Positions 53,743 through 64,000 of a stretch of 64,000 nt of DNA are shown here, piece by piece. The notes below the pieces were generated by a model. The model saw only the letters and a list, made by a program, of their open reading frames with translations, searched no databases and was not told the DNA's origin. Source of the DNA: Emergomyces orientalis (lineage: Eukaryota; Ascomycota; Eurotiomycetes; Onygenales; Ajellomycetaceae). The stretch lies in NCBI GenBank assembly GCA_002110485.1, contig MOWL01000047.1, positions 124,001-188,000 of the forward strand, given 5' to 3'. Position 1 is the stretch's first letter; each line of letters starts with the position of its first letter. The translations under genes were made by a program, and so were the position numbers.

Positions 53743-54114
53743 TCAACCATTTCCCCTCTCCCCCTCCTTAATATCCTCCTCAATTTCCTTCTCAATCTCC
53801 GTAAATCCGCTCTCCCTCCCTTTCTCCAACCCCGTCAACCGCTGCTGCAACTTATGCTTCATATCCTGCTCGTTCCAGCTCTGCGTCCGATTAAGCTTCG
53901 GCAGCCATCGCGAGGTGCTTGGAGACGTGGCTGTTGGTGGGAGATGCTTCTCTGGTTCTTGCTCCGGGTTGGAAGTGTGGGATGAGGTGGGTAGGTTGGT
54001 GTTGATGCTGGTGGTGGTGGTAGGATGTGTTTTATGGTGGTGGGAGGGGAGAGCGGAATGCGGGGAAGTATCTTTCTGGGAGTGAGAAGCGTGAGGGGAG
54101 AACTGCGATGTCAT
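53743..54114 (-). CDS. Small conserved fungal hypothetical protein
   Basis: One exon, 123 residues from an ATG at 54114. The first 60 residues are His/Ser/Thr/Pro-rich and disordered. The last part holds SRWLPKLNRTQSWNEQDMKHKLQ and RLTGLEKGRESGFTEIEKEI, a short helical, charged motif (NRxQSWNxQDMKH) seen in small fungal proteins of unknown role. Membrane segments and signal peptide are absent. Function unknown. Confidence 0.55.
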   Translation of the reverse strand: MTSQFSPHASHSQKDTSPHSALPSHHHKTHPTTTTSINTNLPTSSHTSNPEQEPEKHLPPTATSPSTSRWLPKLNRTQSWNEQDMKHKLQQRLTGLEKGRESGFTEIEKEIEEDIKEGERGNG

Positions 54115-55139
54115 TTTTTGTATCTTTTTTATTTATTTGGGGATGATTTGAAGGTTTGGTTGATGTCTCTGGAGGGATTTCTTGACTTTTTATCTCCGGT
54201 GGTGGCGGCGGATTTTGCGTTTCGCGGTTCTGCTCTACGAGGTGGGCAGCTGAGATATGTAGATAGATAAATATATGGTCGTAGATGTTATCCAAGTAGC
54301 TCTGAAAAATTATAAGCAGCCGGTTGAAATAAAATAAAGCTTACTTACGAAAGTAGAATAAGCAAATCATGATTCCTTTTCCTTGGGCACATCCCACCAT
54401 TTATATAACCCTGGCGCAAGACGTATTCAACCCGAGTCTGGGCCATATTCCTGTTTTCCCGCGCAATCACTACATCATCTTTGCGGTCTAAGTATCTAAG
54501 TTTCTCCCACCCCCCCTCCGCACGCCGTTTTCTCCCGCAGATATTGTCATGCGCATTGGCAAGCCTTTTTCTCTATTCCACCTATTCATATCCCCTTATT
54601 TGTTCTGTAGTAGTTCTAGTTTTTGCTGTTCTCGAATTCATACCTTGTATAGAGTTAAAAATACCTGATCTTATCCAGATGATACTATGGCTCTATTTTT
54701 CAGGAGGCTATTACACTGACACATTCTCGGCTGAGCTTCGCGAAGGCGCAGATGGGGTGGTAAGAATGAGAGGGTGTATGTATGTGGTTGATGTCAGGAT
54801 TAATAAATATATCTATCTATTGTCGTTATATAACCACTATCCAGGTACCCGTCGGAACGTTGACGATATACCCTAATAGTGACCTTAGCAAGTCCCCTTC
54901 CTCTTGAACAAATTAAATTCATTTCATTAACACATGTAGCGAATTCGTCTTGAGGGGTGATGTTGTGCCGCTGACTATTTTCACGAGATAGGTCTTGAAG
55001 CACCCATCGGTCCAGTCAGCTCATGCAAACCATGTATATGACTTTGGGCATCACCTCAAGACCACACCACTCGTACGCAATCTATTCTTTGATAATTCAC
55101 GCTTCACTATAAAAAGACATGCCGCACCGATAAATCCAA
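54115..55139. other. Spacer: small-gene promoter and P450 3' region
   Basis: About 1 kb. A plus-strand frame at 54481-54876 codes hydrophobic residues but has no family or codon support. Nothing else seen. Confidence 0.4.
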
Positions 55140-57143
55140 CTATCTTCTAAATCTCACTCTTATCGGCAAATCGTCTTTAATACTACCAATACCCTCACCG
55201 CGTCTGTATGCGCGCTCGCCATTGACAGTCTCCGGCGCGGCCGCACCTGTTGCATCCCTTCTCTGCGCCACATCCCACTGCTCATAATTAAAGTCGAAAT
55301 CCAGCTCACGCACAGTAAACACCAATGCGAGCTTCAGTTCCGACATCGCTAGCTCCTGGCCAATGCATTTCGTGTTTCCCAGTTCAAAGGGTCGCCATGC
55401 ATTCTTCATAGGATACAAAGCATGACCCTCCGGGACTAAGAACCGATCCGGTATAAATTCCGTCGGGCGAGGCCACAGTTCAGGATGGACGTGAGTCATT
55501 GTAGGGGCTGATTGGATCATGCAATCATAAGTTGGATACTGGATGCCGTCGAGAGAGAAGTTGAAGTTGGCGCTGCCTTGTCGGAATGTATTGGCTAGAG
55601 AGTGGATTCGTAGCGTTTCCTTGATGACTGCTGTCGTGTAGCGTAGTTCATTCAGCTTATGGGGGTTTCGTTGTAGGACCTCAGTTGCTCGTTTTGGGTC
55701 TGGGCCTAGCGCTTCATCGTGTTCTGCGCGCAGTCTTTGGAGGATGTCGGGATATTTGTTGATTTCGTAGAAAACCCAGCAACTAAGGTAGCAGTTAGAA
55801 AATATAATCGAGACCATTCTATGACGGGTGCTGTTTGGTTTTTGGGTTGGAGCTGGGAAGTTTGGGACGAAAAGAAGTGGGTGGTAAAAAATATATCTAA
55901 ACAAACTAACGCAGTTTGAGCCGTAGTGTCATGACCAGCAAACAAGAACGCTTTTATATTAGCGAGGATAGTACTGATAAACTCCGGTGTTGGTTGTTGT
56001 CCGTTTTCTTTTAAGTCCTTGATAGCAAGATCGATAACGGTTTTCTGATTCTTCGAGTCGAGGGTGTCGCTCAAGCGCAACTGTATTTGCGGTAACAGAA
56101 TATCCCGTATGGTCGCAGCATCGTGTGATACAGCACGCCTAAATCCAGGAGTGAGCCGTTCCAACCTGTTCTTGATGTTCTTTAGCTTGACACGAGCAAT
56201 CAAACTTCTCAGAGCCTTAAGTAGGGGTCCGGGTCCGGTTGTTTGCTCCTGGAGGTGAAGGTCACTATATTATTCCGTGTTTCATTAGCAACAAAAAAGA
56301 ATGAAAAGTCTTCGGAAAAAATGGGCAGGTTCCTCGCTTTATGAACGGTAGTAAATGATAGAGGCCTACACTGCAAATCTTGAGATAACATCAAACGTCA
56401 GAGCAACTACTCCGTTGTAAAGGGTAAACATGTTGCCCCACTCATGACTGCCCGCATCTGCAGTATCTTTCAATTTTTGAGCGAATATGGAAACCTCCTC
56501 CAACACGGCAGGCATGTTCTGAATGACGTTCCTTGACGAAAACCCCGGGTTCAGTCGGGAGCGCCATATTTTATGACCAGCCATGTTCATCGATAACAAG
56601 TCGATGCCATCCGTCACTGGGGTCAATGCCCATCCGAACATAGGATGTCTCGGCTGAGGTGTTTCTTGGGTAAATTGAGAACAGAGCTCAGGATCGATAA
56701 CCATAATGATTGGTTGAGCCATGAAAGGCCACACATCTAAATATATCAATGGGGGGCATTTTTTTGCGTTGGGGAAGTATTTCTGCCAGTTTTGTATTAT
56801 CTTGATCGATGTATACGAGCCATGAGCGTCGCGTGGTAACCCTTCTCTCAAACTCCTCAAGAACGGAAGATGGCCAAGGAAAGGTGAGTAAGGCTCAATG
56901 ATGGGCTATTGAAAATGTCAGCCTTCCCCCAGTTTTGAACATTTATAAGGTTGTCGGTCATGGTATTCAGATTGTAGAGAACACCCAAGCGGAAAGGTCA
57001 CAGCTTACAATCCCGCTAGCCTTCATTTTATAGAACCTCCGTCGGATCGAAATTGCCCGTGTCAAGAAATGCACGAGCAAAGCTGCAACCACGGCAAGCC
57101 CAGCTGCAGCCACAAGTTTGGGCGTACCAGATGCGATAACCAT
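55140..57143 (-). CDS. Cytochrome P450 monooxygenase
   Basis: Four exons: 57143..57009, 56905..56370, 56264..55911, 55782..55140; phases agree, 555 residues. An N-terminal membrane anchor (LVAAAGLAVVAALLVHFLT, about residues 9-27) is followed by a basic patch. The I-helix motif AGHDTT is at about 333-338. Then ETLR (ExxR), and PTEFIPDRF with WRPFELGNTKCIGQ for the heme loop (FxxGxxxCxG, Cys as thiolate ligand). The fold is complete, so it is likely active on the ER. It lies tandem behind a Baeyer-Villiger monooxygenase gene on the same strand, with 916 bp between them; such pairs are common in secondary metabolism, for example aflatoxin-type pathways. The substrate cannot be read from the sequence; a CYP59-like assignment is only a guess. 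Confidence 0.85.
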
Positions 57144-58058
57144 CTTGATGGATCGTCACCGTTTTTGATCGCTGAGGGGATGGTAGGAAGTTCCAAGTAT
57201 CCTGAGTTCATTTCTGTCATGTAGACATGATCGTGGAGACTCAAATTTTTGGAGCAGTCACGGAATATGTACTTGGCCAAGGTGAATCTCAGCTTCCCAA
57301 AATTAATCACACTAGGCCCGGATCCGTGGACTTTTTCGGATAGATTTCTTTTTTGTTTAGAAGGGATAAACCCGAGAGCTTCGGAGTTATTGATCAAACA
57401 GCCCGGTACCAGATCATTACCTAAGTAGATTCTTGATCCGGAGAAAAGGGAAAGGTATATCTGAAAGCAAGCATTGCTCGTTCATTCCCCTGTGCCCCTA
57501 TCAATGATACGCATGTCTAATCTTGTGGAGATGTTTCTCCTGCTCATCTGGGAACCAATCAAGCAAGAGGTTTCGCTTTTTTCAACAATCCAATCAATTG
57601 CTTTTTAAAAAAAAATCATGCACCAACCCAGAAGCAAGCTGTGTCTCAGCAATAAAAATAAAACTTCAGGAGGGCTGAATTGTCAAACATGGATTAGCTC
57701 CCACGGCGATGGCTCAAGCTTAATACATGGCGGACTCCAGAGGCTCTGGGTCGAAATTTACGTAGCCATAGCTAACTAGTAGCATATGATGCAATTTGCA
57801 GTCTCGGTGCGCGGGGATATCCTCCGTACCTTTTTTTGAAATGAGTTGGAAGTCTACCCTCCATCCATGAAAATGAGTTGAGAAATGATATTAAGTTTCC
57901 AAATATAGCTACAATTTAAGAAAGAAACCGGTGCACAAATCAGCCGGCGGCTACCAAGGTATGTATCTAACCGCCTTCTAAAGGTAAAATAAAATACTGT
58001 AGAGGAAATAGAAAAAAAGTATATGAGAAAGTGGAAGAAAAAATGAACAAAAAGGAGA
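57144..58058 (-). promoter_or_regulatory. Intergenic region upstream of the P450
   Basis: About 915 bp between the BVMO stop and the P450 start. It must hold the P450 promoter. No terminal repeats, clear TATA box or binding-site cluster was identified. Confidence 0.35.
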
Positions 58059-60048
58059 TCAACCAACCAACGCCCTTAGCTTCGCCAATACCTTCGATCC
58101 TTTCCCGGCCAGCACTCCCCAAGTCCCCAGTAACCCAACCATCGTCACCAACCATGTCCGATACGTAAATAGAGACTCTTCCCTCACCCGCCCCACATAC
58201 GTCTTCTTCCTCATACCCAGCTGCTGCGCTCCATACCCGTCCAGGATAAAATCCGCCCAATTAAGCCTCGACAACATCTTCTGATACTTCACCACCGTTC
58301 CAGACCAATTATTCGTAACCTTGCCGTCCGCACGCTTATACCAGCTGTTGCACTTCGGATCTGCAAACGAAGTCGTCTCAAGTGTACTCTGCAGCTCTTC
58401 ATTAAACGCATCAACACGCTTGGGATCCGGCAAGATCATCAGCGACTCGCCCTGTTGGCGTGAGTTGAGCACCGCGTTGATCATCGCCTGGATATACTTC
58501 GTCTGCGCCTCGATCATGAGGATTATAGAGTTGTGGCCCAGGTTCGTGTTGGGGCCGTAGAGCATGGCGAAGTTGGGGAGGGATTCTACGGCTATGCCGT
58601 AGAGCGCGCAGGCGCCGTCGGACCAAATGTCTGAGAGCGCTCGACCGTTCACGCCATAGACTTGGATCGGGTGCATGAATTCGACGGTGCGGAAACCCGT
58701 GGCTAGCACGATGAGGTCGAATTCGTGCTCGGTGCCGTCGGCTTTTATGCCGTTTTGGGTTATTTCGGTGATGGGTGCTGTTTCGAGGGTGACGTTGTCG
58801 CGCTGGAAGGTTGGGAAGTAGTCGTCGCTGATGATGATGCGCTTGCAGCCTACTGGGTAATTGGGGACAAGTTTCTCCCATAAGTCCGGGCGGTTGGGGA
58901 GTTGTTTCTTCATCATTTGAAGACTGGCTGTGCGGGCATGTGTCGCATATAGAGATTCTTGGTCTGCAATGGCGCCGTGGAAAGTCTCCCGCAGGTCCAT
59001 CATCCAAGATCGTACTTTCCAGAGGGAAGGCGGGAAGTATTGAAATAGTGCCCTAACAGGCTTAGGGATGGCAGTGTCCAATCTGGGAGTAACCCAGTTA
59101 GGCGTTCTTTGAAACACTGTTAGTTGAGCGACATCGGGAGCAATTACAGGAATTATCTGAGCAGCCGTAGCTCCTGGAGAAATTGCATTAGTTATGCATA
59201 GAGGCAAAGAAAATAGGCACCGTAAACCATGAAAAATCTCACCATTCCCTATAACACCAACCCGTTTTCCCTTGAGATCATATGTCCAATCCCAACGAGC
59301 GCTATGGATGATCTTTCCCTGGAAATCATCTATCCCTGGAATTGATGGATAAGAGGGCGAATTGAGTTGACCAACAGCAGAGACGAGGAAATCAGATGTG
59401 AGTGTATATTGATCGGTAAATTCTGCATCTTTCGAACCGCTTCCTACTTTGATAGCCGTTTGCCATTTGCGGGCTTTATCGTCCCATCTAGATTCTTCAA
59501 CGGTAGAATTGAATCGAATATAGCGAAACAACTTATATTTCTCGGCTACGCCATGAAGGTACCTCTGTTATCGCTTGGTTAGAGCTAATAGAACTATAAT
59601 CATAAACCAGAGATAGAGGGAAACCGCATACCAGAATCTCCTCCTGGCCGGGGTACAGTCTTGTCCAATTCGGGTTCTGTTCGAAAGAATAGCTGTAAAG
59701 ATGAGAATTGACTGTCTGGCATTAGCAACAAAGTTCCCAATCAAACGAGAACCGGCAGCTCCCCAATAGAAGAACATACTATCACAGCAGCAACCTGGAT
59801 ATTTGTTATCGCGCCATGTTCCACCAAGTCCTCCACTCTTTTCAACGATTACGAAGTTGTAGATATTATTATTCAACAAACTGATCGCGGTGCTCATTCC
59901 TACGCGATGTAAGATGTTAGCCAACTAATATCCAAATTCCTTAGATCTCTAACTTACCAGAAATTCCAGCGCCAATGATCACAACAGCGGCTTCTGTATA
60001 ATTTTTGTTCCCCACCTCCTTTTGGGGATAGCATTTGTTAGATGCCAT
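58059..60048 (-). CDS. Baeyer-Villiger type flavin monooxygenase
   Basis: Five exons: 60048..59958, 59899..59780, 59711..59632, 59564..59243, 59173..58059; phases agree, 575 residues. Motifs: FAD-binding GAGISG (26-31), EKSGGLGGTWRDNKYPG, CDINSHLYSYSFEQNPNW (the splice after C-D is in phase), then the BVMO fingerprint FQGKIIHSARWDW (178-190, FxGxxxHxxxW) and the NADPH-binding GVIGNGATAAQ. Further on are VLATGF and GPNTNLGHNS. A hydrophobic helix close to the C terminus (WLVTMVGLLGTWGVLAG) suggests membrane association. Such enzymes insert oxygen next to a ketone to give esters or lactones with NADPH and O2. With the neighbouring P450 it may form a small metabolic unit. Confidence 0.88.
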
Positions 60049-61991
60049 GGCTACCTTTTCTCCGATTTGCACGGCAGGAAAAAAACCAAGGATGAAAAAC
60101 ACGAAAGGCGCAAATGTCCCTGGTTCAACGGAGCGGATATTTGAAAAATATTTTGAAACAAATGTCAATCAGAGAATCAACCGAAAAACTGGATCTGAGA
60201 ATGATAAAAGGTGACACAGCCAGTTATAAAGAGGTAAAGCTAGGCCATTGTCGCAAAATCGAGGGCCCGTTATTTTACTTACCCGGCGGATAATTGACAG
60301 CGAGCTCATAGCTTCAAAGTACTATATACATGTACATAGCGAGAAACCTTCTTTTTGAGGGGGAGACTCCACCGCTGGACAAAAGGGCGGGGATCCCCAT
60401 GATCCGAGGATGCAAGCAAAGCTCCTGGGTCATCGCTCTCGTGGCTGGCCCTAGCCAAGGTTGACGAGGCCGAGGGGAGCTCATACTTGATCGGATAGCG
60501 TATCCGAATACAAAGGACTTCCGAGAGGACACCGTTTGATAGCCTCTTAGGCTCTTGGTGCTTTTAATCATCAAGATCAAGAATGAGTTCCCAGGGCCTT
60601 GTGTGCGTGCGGTTTCAAAATAGAACCGCAAGACCATTGCCGGCTGTCTTTATGATATGGCTAAAATGCCAAACATCTATCTACACGCTGTGCTCTTTCT
60701 TTCAGTAGATTCTGGGACACCTGGCCCACTGCTGCTAGTAGCTTGATGGTGCTTCTGTGCAGTTTGGTTGGACCTGGGAGCCAAATAAAGCGGGGAGCAG
60801 TAAAACCGAGCCGAGGCATGGGCCAAACCCAAGGGTTTCCATAACCGCCTCTTCAACCTTGGCGAAGGAGTAGTAACCGAACGAGCATCGATCAATCAAT
60901 CCTGTCATATACTCCGTAAAACCCTGGCTGTTGAAGGAACTATAAAACCCCTTGTTCCTTTTCCCCTGAAGAAGCACTGCAATCAACTGTCAGCCGCACT
61001 CGGCACACAAGAACATTTATCCGTACAAATATTCCTCCAGGGCTCTACTCCAAATGTATATAGGGCACCTGCATTCTTATCTGGAGCAGCTGTAAGAAAT
61101 GAAAAATGGCTATGATCTAAAAGACCGTATTGCAGAGTTTTCACCTGCCTGCTGTCATTCAATGATCTGTATCTATGGTAACTTACCACCAAGATTACCA
61201 GGACATTGGAAAGCGGTAATGATTTACGACGCATCTTGATAACTAATAACTAGCGAATCACGCGCTCCGAGCAAGTTGGTTCCATCATCGTTTTTTTCGC
61301 CCTTTTATTTTTGGGCTAAAAGAAGGCTACTACTTTATAGGGCGAAGAAAAAGGAAGGTAAAAACGTTTTAAGTGCTACATACAGTACATACTACAGGCA
61401 TACAACTATCAGAGTTAACTCCAACCCGAGCTGTGTTGGGTTGGGAGAAATTCGATAGAGCTACCATGTCAAGCGAGGAATTGGGAGAAGTTTGATAGAT
61501 ATTGATGGATGGGGATGGGATTTGTTTGGGCGTGCGTGGGGAGTGACTGGGGGCATGTGGGGGATATAATCAGATATTCGGGCATTATTAGGAAAACATA
61601 GAGCTCGGGTCAAAAAGGGAGAAAAGTACTGTAACTTTCAATGAAACAGCGAAAGAAAAAGCGAAAGAAAACAAGAGGGAATATAATAGATAGATAAGAA
61701 TGCCCAAGCAACGCTATGCTAATGCTAAAAACTGTATGGAGTAAGGTAGAATTTGAAAATATTTGGGATTGGAATTGGAATTGGAATTTTTTTTTGGTTT
61801 TTTTAGACATTAAAGAAATCAAAATTTGTTTAGTGGGGAATGGGGCGGGGAGAAGAAGTAAACTTGACATAATGGCATTCGAAAGGGAAGTCAGTCAATC
61901 AGTGATTCATGAAAATCCAGAAGTTCCAGTGCTTCGAGCCAAATCGGTCAAAACAGAAGTTTGATATTCTTTTTATTTGCGCGGCTCTCGG
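60049..61991. other. Spacer: BVMO promoter and 3' region of FHA gene
   Basis: About 1.9 kb. Only short minus-strand frames (60314-60637, 60677-60986, 60983-61234) without family support. A GGAATT repeat lies at about 61765-61785. Nothing else recognised. Confidence 0.4.
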
Positions 61992-63602
61992 CTATTTGGG
62001 CTTTCGCCAGTAATATTGCTGTTTGCGTCAAAATTGAGTTAACAAAACTATGCCGAAAAATATAATTAATATGGGGCGATTAGGAGGAGTGTCTCGAACC
62101 TTGTGTTGCTTTCTGCAACTCCGCAGACCAGGTTTCATTAAGTCGTTAACAACAGCCTCCTTTCGCTTTTCATCCTCGTCCAGGTCAGGAATGTAGTAAT
62201 ACTCGCTTTCCAGGGGTTTGCCTGCAGCGTCTTTACCTTCCCGGCTCACTTCGCCAATGCAAGCGATTGCGTCGATGATGGATTTGATCTCTGGGTTAGA
62301 AAATCCGCCTTTACCTGAATGCGTTTGCGTCCATAGCTCTGGGGGGAGGTGGCTGATGATTGTTGACAGTGGGGTCGACGATAACCGAGAAAAGGCGAGC
62401 TGGTTCACGACGTGGTTCTGTACTTTCTCCTTGAGAGAGTGATCGTAATCCTCGGTTTTCGCAGGTTTTTTGGCGGCAGTGTGTTGACGCGGTGAAACAG
62501 CCGGTTTTCGCGCCATGGCAAGAGGAGATCGAGCTGGAGAGGAGCCTGCGTTGAATGAAGCCATACGAGGAAGGATATTATCCCCAAAGGGCCCGAAAGA
62601 GTGGACGATCGGGTCATTTTCCTCGTCATGTTCCGATAGCTCCTCAACCTTACCGTCACAAGAGCTAGACATGGAATTTTGGAGGTTCTCATTGCTGAAA
62701 GGGTTCGAAGCTACCTCCGTAAGCTGAGAGACAGAGTTCAAATCTTTTTGACGAGTGGGGGATGGCTCATCCTCATACACAACCACAGCACTATGCACTG
62801 AGCGGCTAGGGGTCAACAAAGGAGGTTCAGAAGGTTGGAGAGCTTGAACAGCAGGAGATGGAGATATTGGGGAAGCAAGTCGTCCACGGCTTCGTAGAGG
62901 GCTGGTTGGGAGAGGGTGAGAAGCAGTACGACGTTTTCTCGCGGGGGAACTCTCTTCCCAGGTTTGGTCGGAGGTACTGGTCGAAGCAGAGTCCTTCCGC
63001 TCGTGTCTGGGCCACTGGACTAGCACTCGAGCATCTTGCACGTCGATCATCACGTCCGCGTCTTTGATGTCAGACGTGAAAGTTTTGCCCTTGTTCAATT
63101 CATACGTTTTCCCTTGGCAATGCAATTTGATTCCATTCCACCCGGTACAAAGAATCTCAATCCTATCTCTATCAAACGGGTTTGTTGAGGGTTTATACGT
63201 GGCTTGAACATGCACTCGCGAAATCAATCGACTAGCGGACAGTTGGAAATGACAAGAACCGCTTGATCTACCCATCAGAATAGACTCCCCCGACTGGGGT
63301 AACATTACCGAAGGCACAGTTGATAACGGAGCTCTTTCAGAAACCATTGAGTGGGTTCGTTTAAGTCCTGGGCGGATTGCCTGTACGCGAGGAGGGGAAG
63401 AAGTCAATATTGCCGTAGACGAGGTGGGAACGGGGGTTGGATATGTCGAAACATCATCTCCGGATTCGCGTGCCAGGCGTTTATAGGGTCGAGGCAGAGA
63501 TGGGGAAGACGAGGGCTCGAAGGCTGGGAGAAGAGAGGCAGGCCTCTTCACGCCGGTGATGGGGGGTAGCAGGGTGCCTGCTCTAGGAGGAGACGACTCC
63601 AT
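61992..63602 (-). CDS. FHA-domain protein, Tos4/Plm2-like
   Basis: Two exons: 63602..62100 and 62018..61992; 509 residues. The last exon is only 27 bp (QYYWRKPK and stop), which completes the family ending LRSCRKQHKQYYWRKPK. The first ATG in frame is at 63602; an upstream TTG is not used. The N terminus is Ser/Pro-rich. The FHA domain (about 110-200) has ILMGRSSGSCHFQLSASRLISRVHVQ (GR, SRxH) and CTGWNGIKLHCQGKTY, reading phosphothreonine in partners. A disordered region with Ser/Pro motifs follows, then a helical part (VQNHVVNQLAFSRLSSTPLSTIISHLP) conserved in fungal members. In yeast Tos4 and Plm2 act in gene expression after replication stress and DNA damage; that role is inferred here. Confidence 0.82.
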
Positions 63603-64000
63603 CCCGAGCAATTAAGGGCGGGAACACGTATCGATCGAGCAGTCTATCCCTTCTAAAACCCTAGACTCTGAACAAATCGCGTCGAATTCCACCAATGGCT
63701 CGTGGAATGGGGTATATATATTTGAGAGGCTCACGCTTGGAGCAATTTAATGTAGGAAGACAAATACTTAGACAAAAAAGGAAAGGACAAAAAACAAATA
63801 TACAAACAAGGGTAAGGAAATAAATTAAAATAGAAAAACAAACAAAACCAGAGGAAATACGGGACACCTCTCGAGGAGAGGGAGAGAGGAGGGAGAATTG
63901 AAGGAAAAGAAGAGGGTTGTGTGGGAAAAAGGTCGGAGGAGGTCGAGAGAGGAGCAGAAAGATGAGTGAGCAGACGCCAGAGTAAGAAACACACGCTTGG
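63603..64000. promoter_or_regulatory. Promoter and 5' untranslated region of the FHA gene
   Basis: About 400 bp to the right edge. A/G-rich on the plus strand, with no ORF of note. Confidence 0.35.

Overview
This 64 kb window is nuclear DNA of a filamentous ascomycete, probably a eurotiomycete. The evidence is short introns (about 45-130 bp) with CTAAC/CTGAC branch sites, GT..AG junctions that keep frame wherever I checked them, an AspB/Cdc3-type septin, and typical Pezizomycotina housekeeping genes. The order is an inference; no species can be named from the sequence alone.

The window has two halves. From 1 to about 27.1 kb is an accessory, transposon-rich block; from about 28.4 kb to the end is ordinary core genome. 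I read the accessory block as the 5' part of a large Starship-type element that runs off the left edge. At its right border, transcribed inward, is the decayed remnant of a DUF3435 tyrosine recombinase (the Starship 'captain' family; 26.9 to 24.6 kb). It has in-frame stops and transition-type changes resembling RIP. Behind it lie cargo genes of classes known from Starships: a DUF3723 gene with one nonsense codon (20.2-22.7 kb) and a ferric reductase (7.1-5.2 kb). The other cargo is a pseudokinase, a MADS-box-like gene, a GPI-anchored cupredoxin, a RING protein, two coiled-coil/zipper proteins and two unrecognised genes. GC-rich GGCCACGC-type motifs recur in the cargo promoters.

Inside the block, a complete and apparently very young Ty3/gypsy LTR retrotransposon (7686-18412, minus strand, 348-bp LTRs with one difference seen, GTGA target duplication) has split the MADS-like gene after codon 62. 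It has three long intact ORFs: Gag-protease; RT-RNase H-integrase in the -1 frame, reached at a canonical T_TTA_AAC slippery site directly before the gag stop; and a third 876-residue ORF whose C-terminal half has the HxD...H...R pattern of an Fe(II)/2-oxoglutarate dioxygenase. That third ORF is the most unusual item in the window.

The core half holds, left to right: MIA40 (+), a SAP-like/multi-TM protein (-), an MME1-like mitochondrial carrier (-), a POM33/Tts1/TMEM33 protein (-), a Cys-rich hypothetical (-), septin AspB/CDC3 (-), thiamine pyrophosphokinase (+), UPF2 (-), a small conserved hypothetical (-), a P450 and a Baeyer-Villiger monooxygenase side by side (-), and a Tos4/Plm2-like FHA protein (-). 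Exon structures below were worked out by hand from splice signals, phase and protein continuity. The long spaces between these genes are UTR-like, low-complexity sequence.
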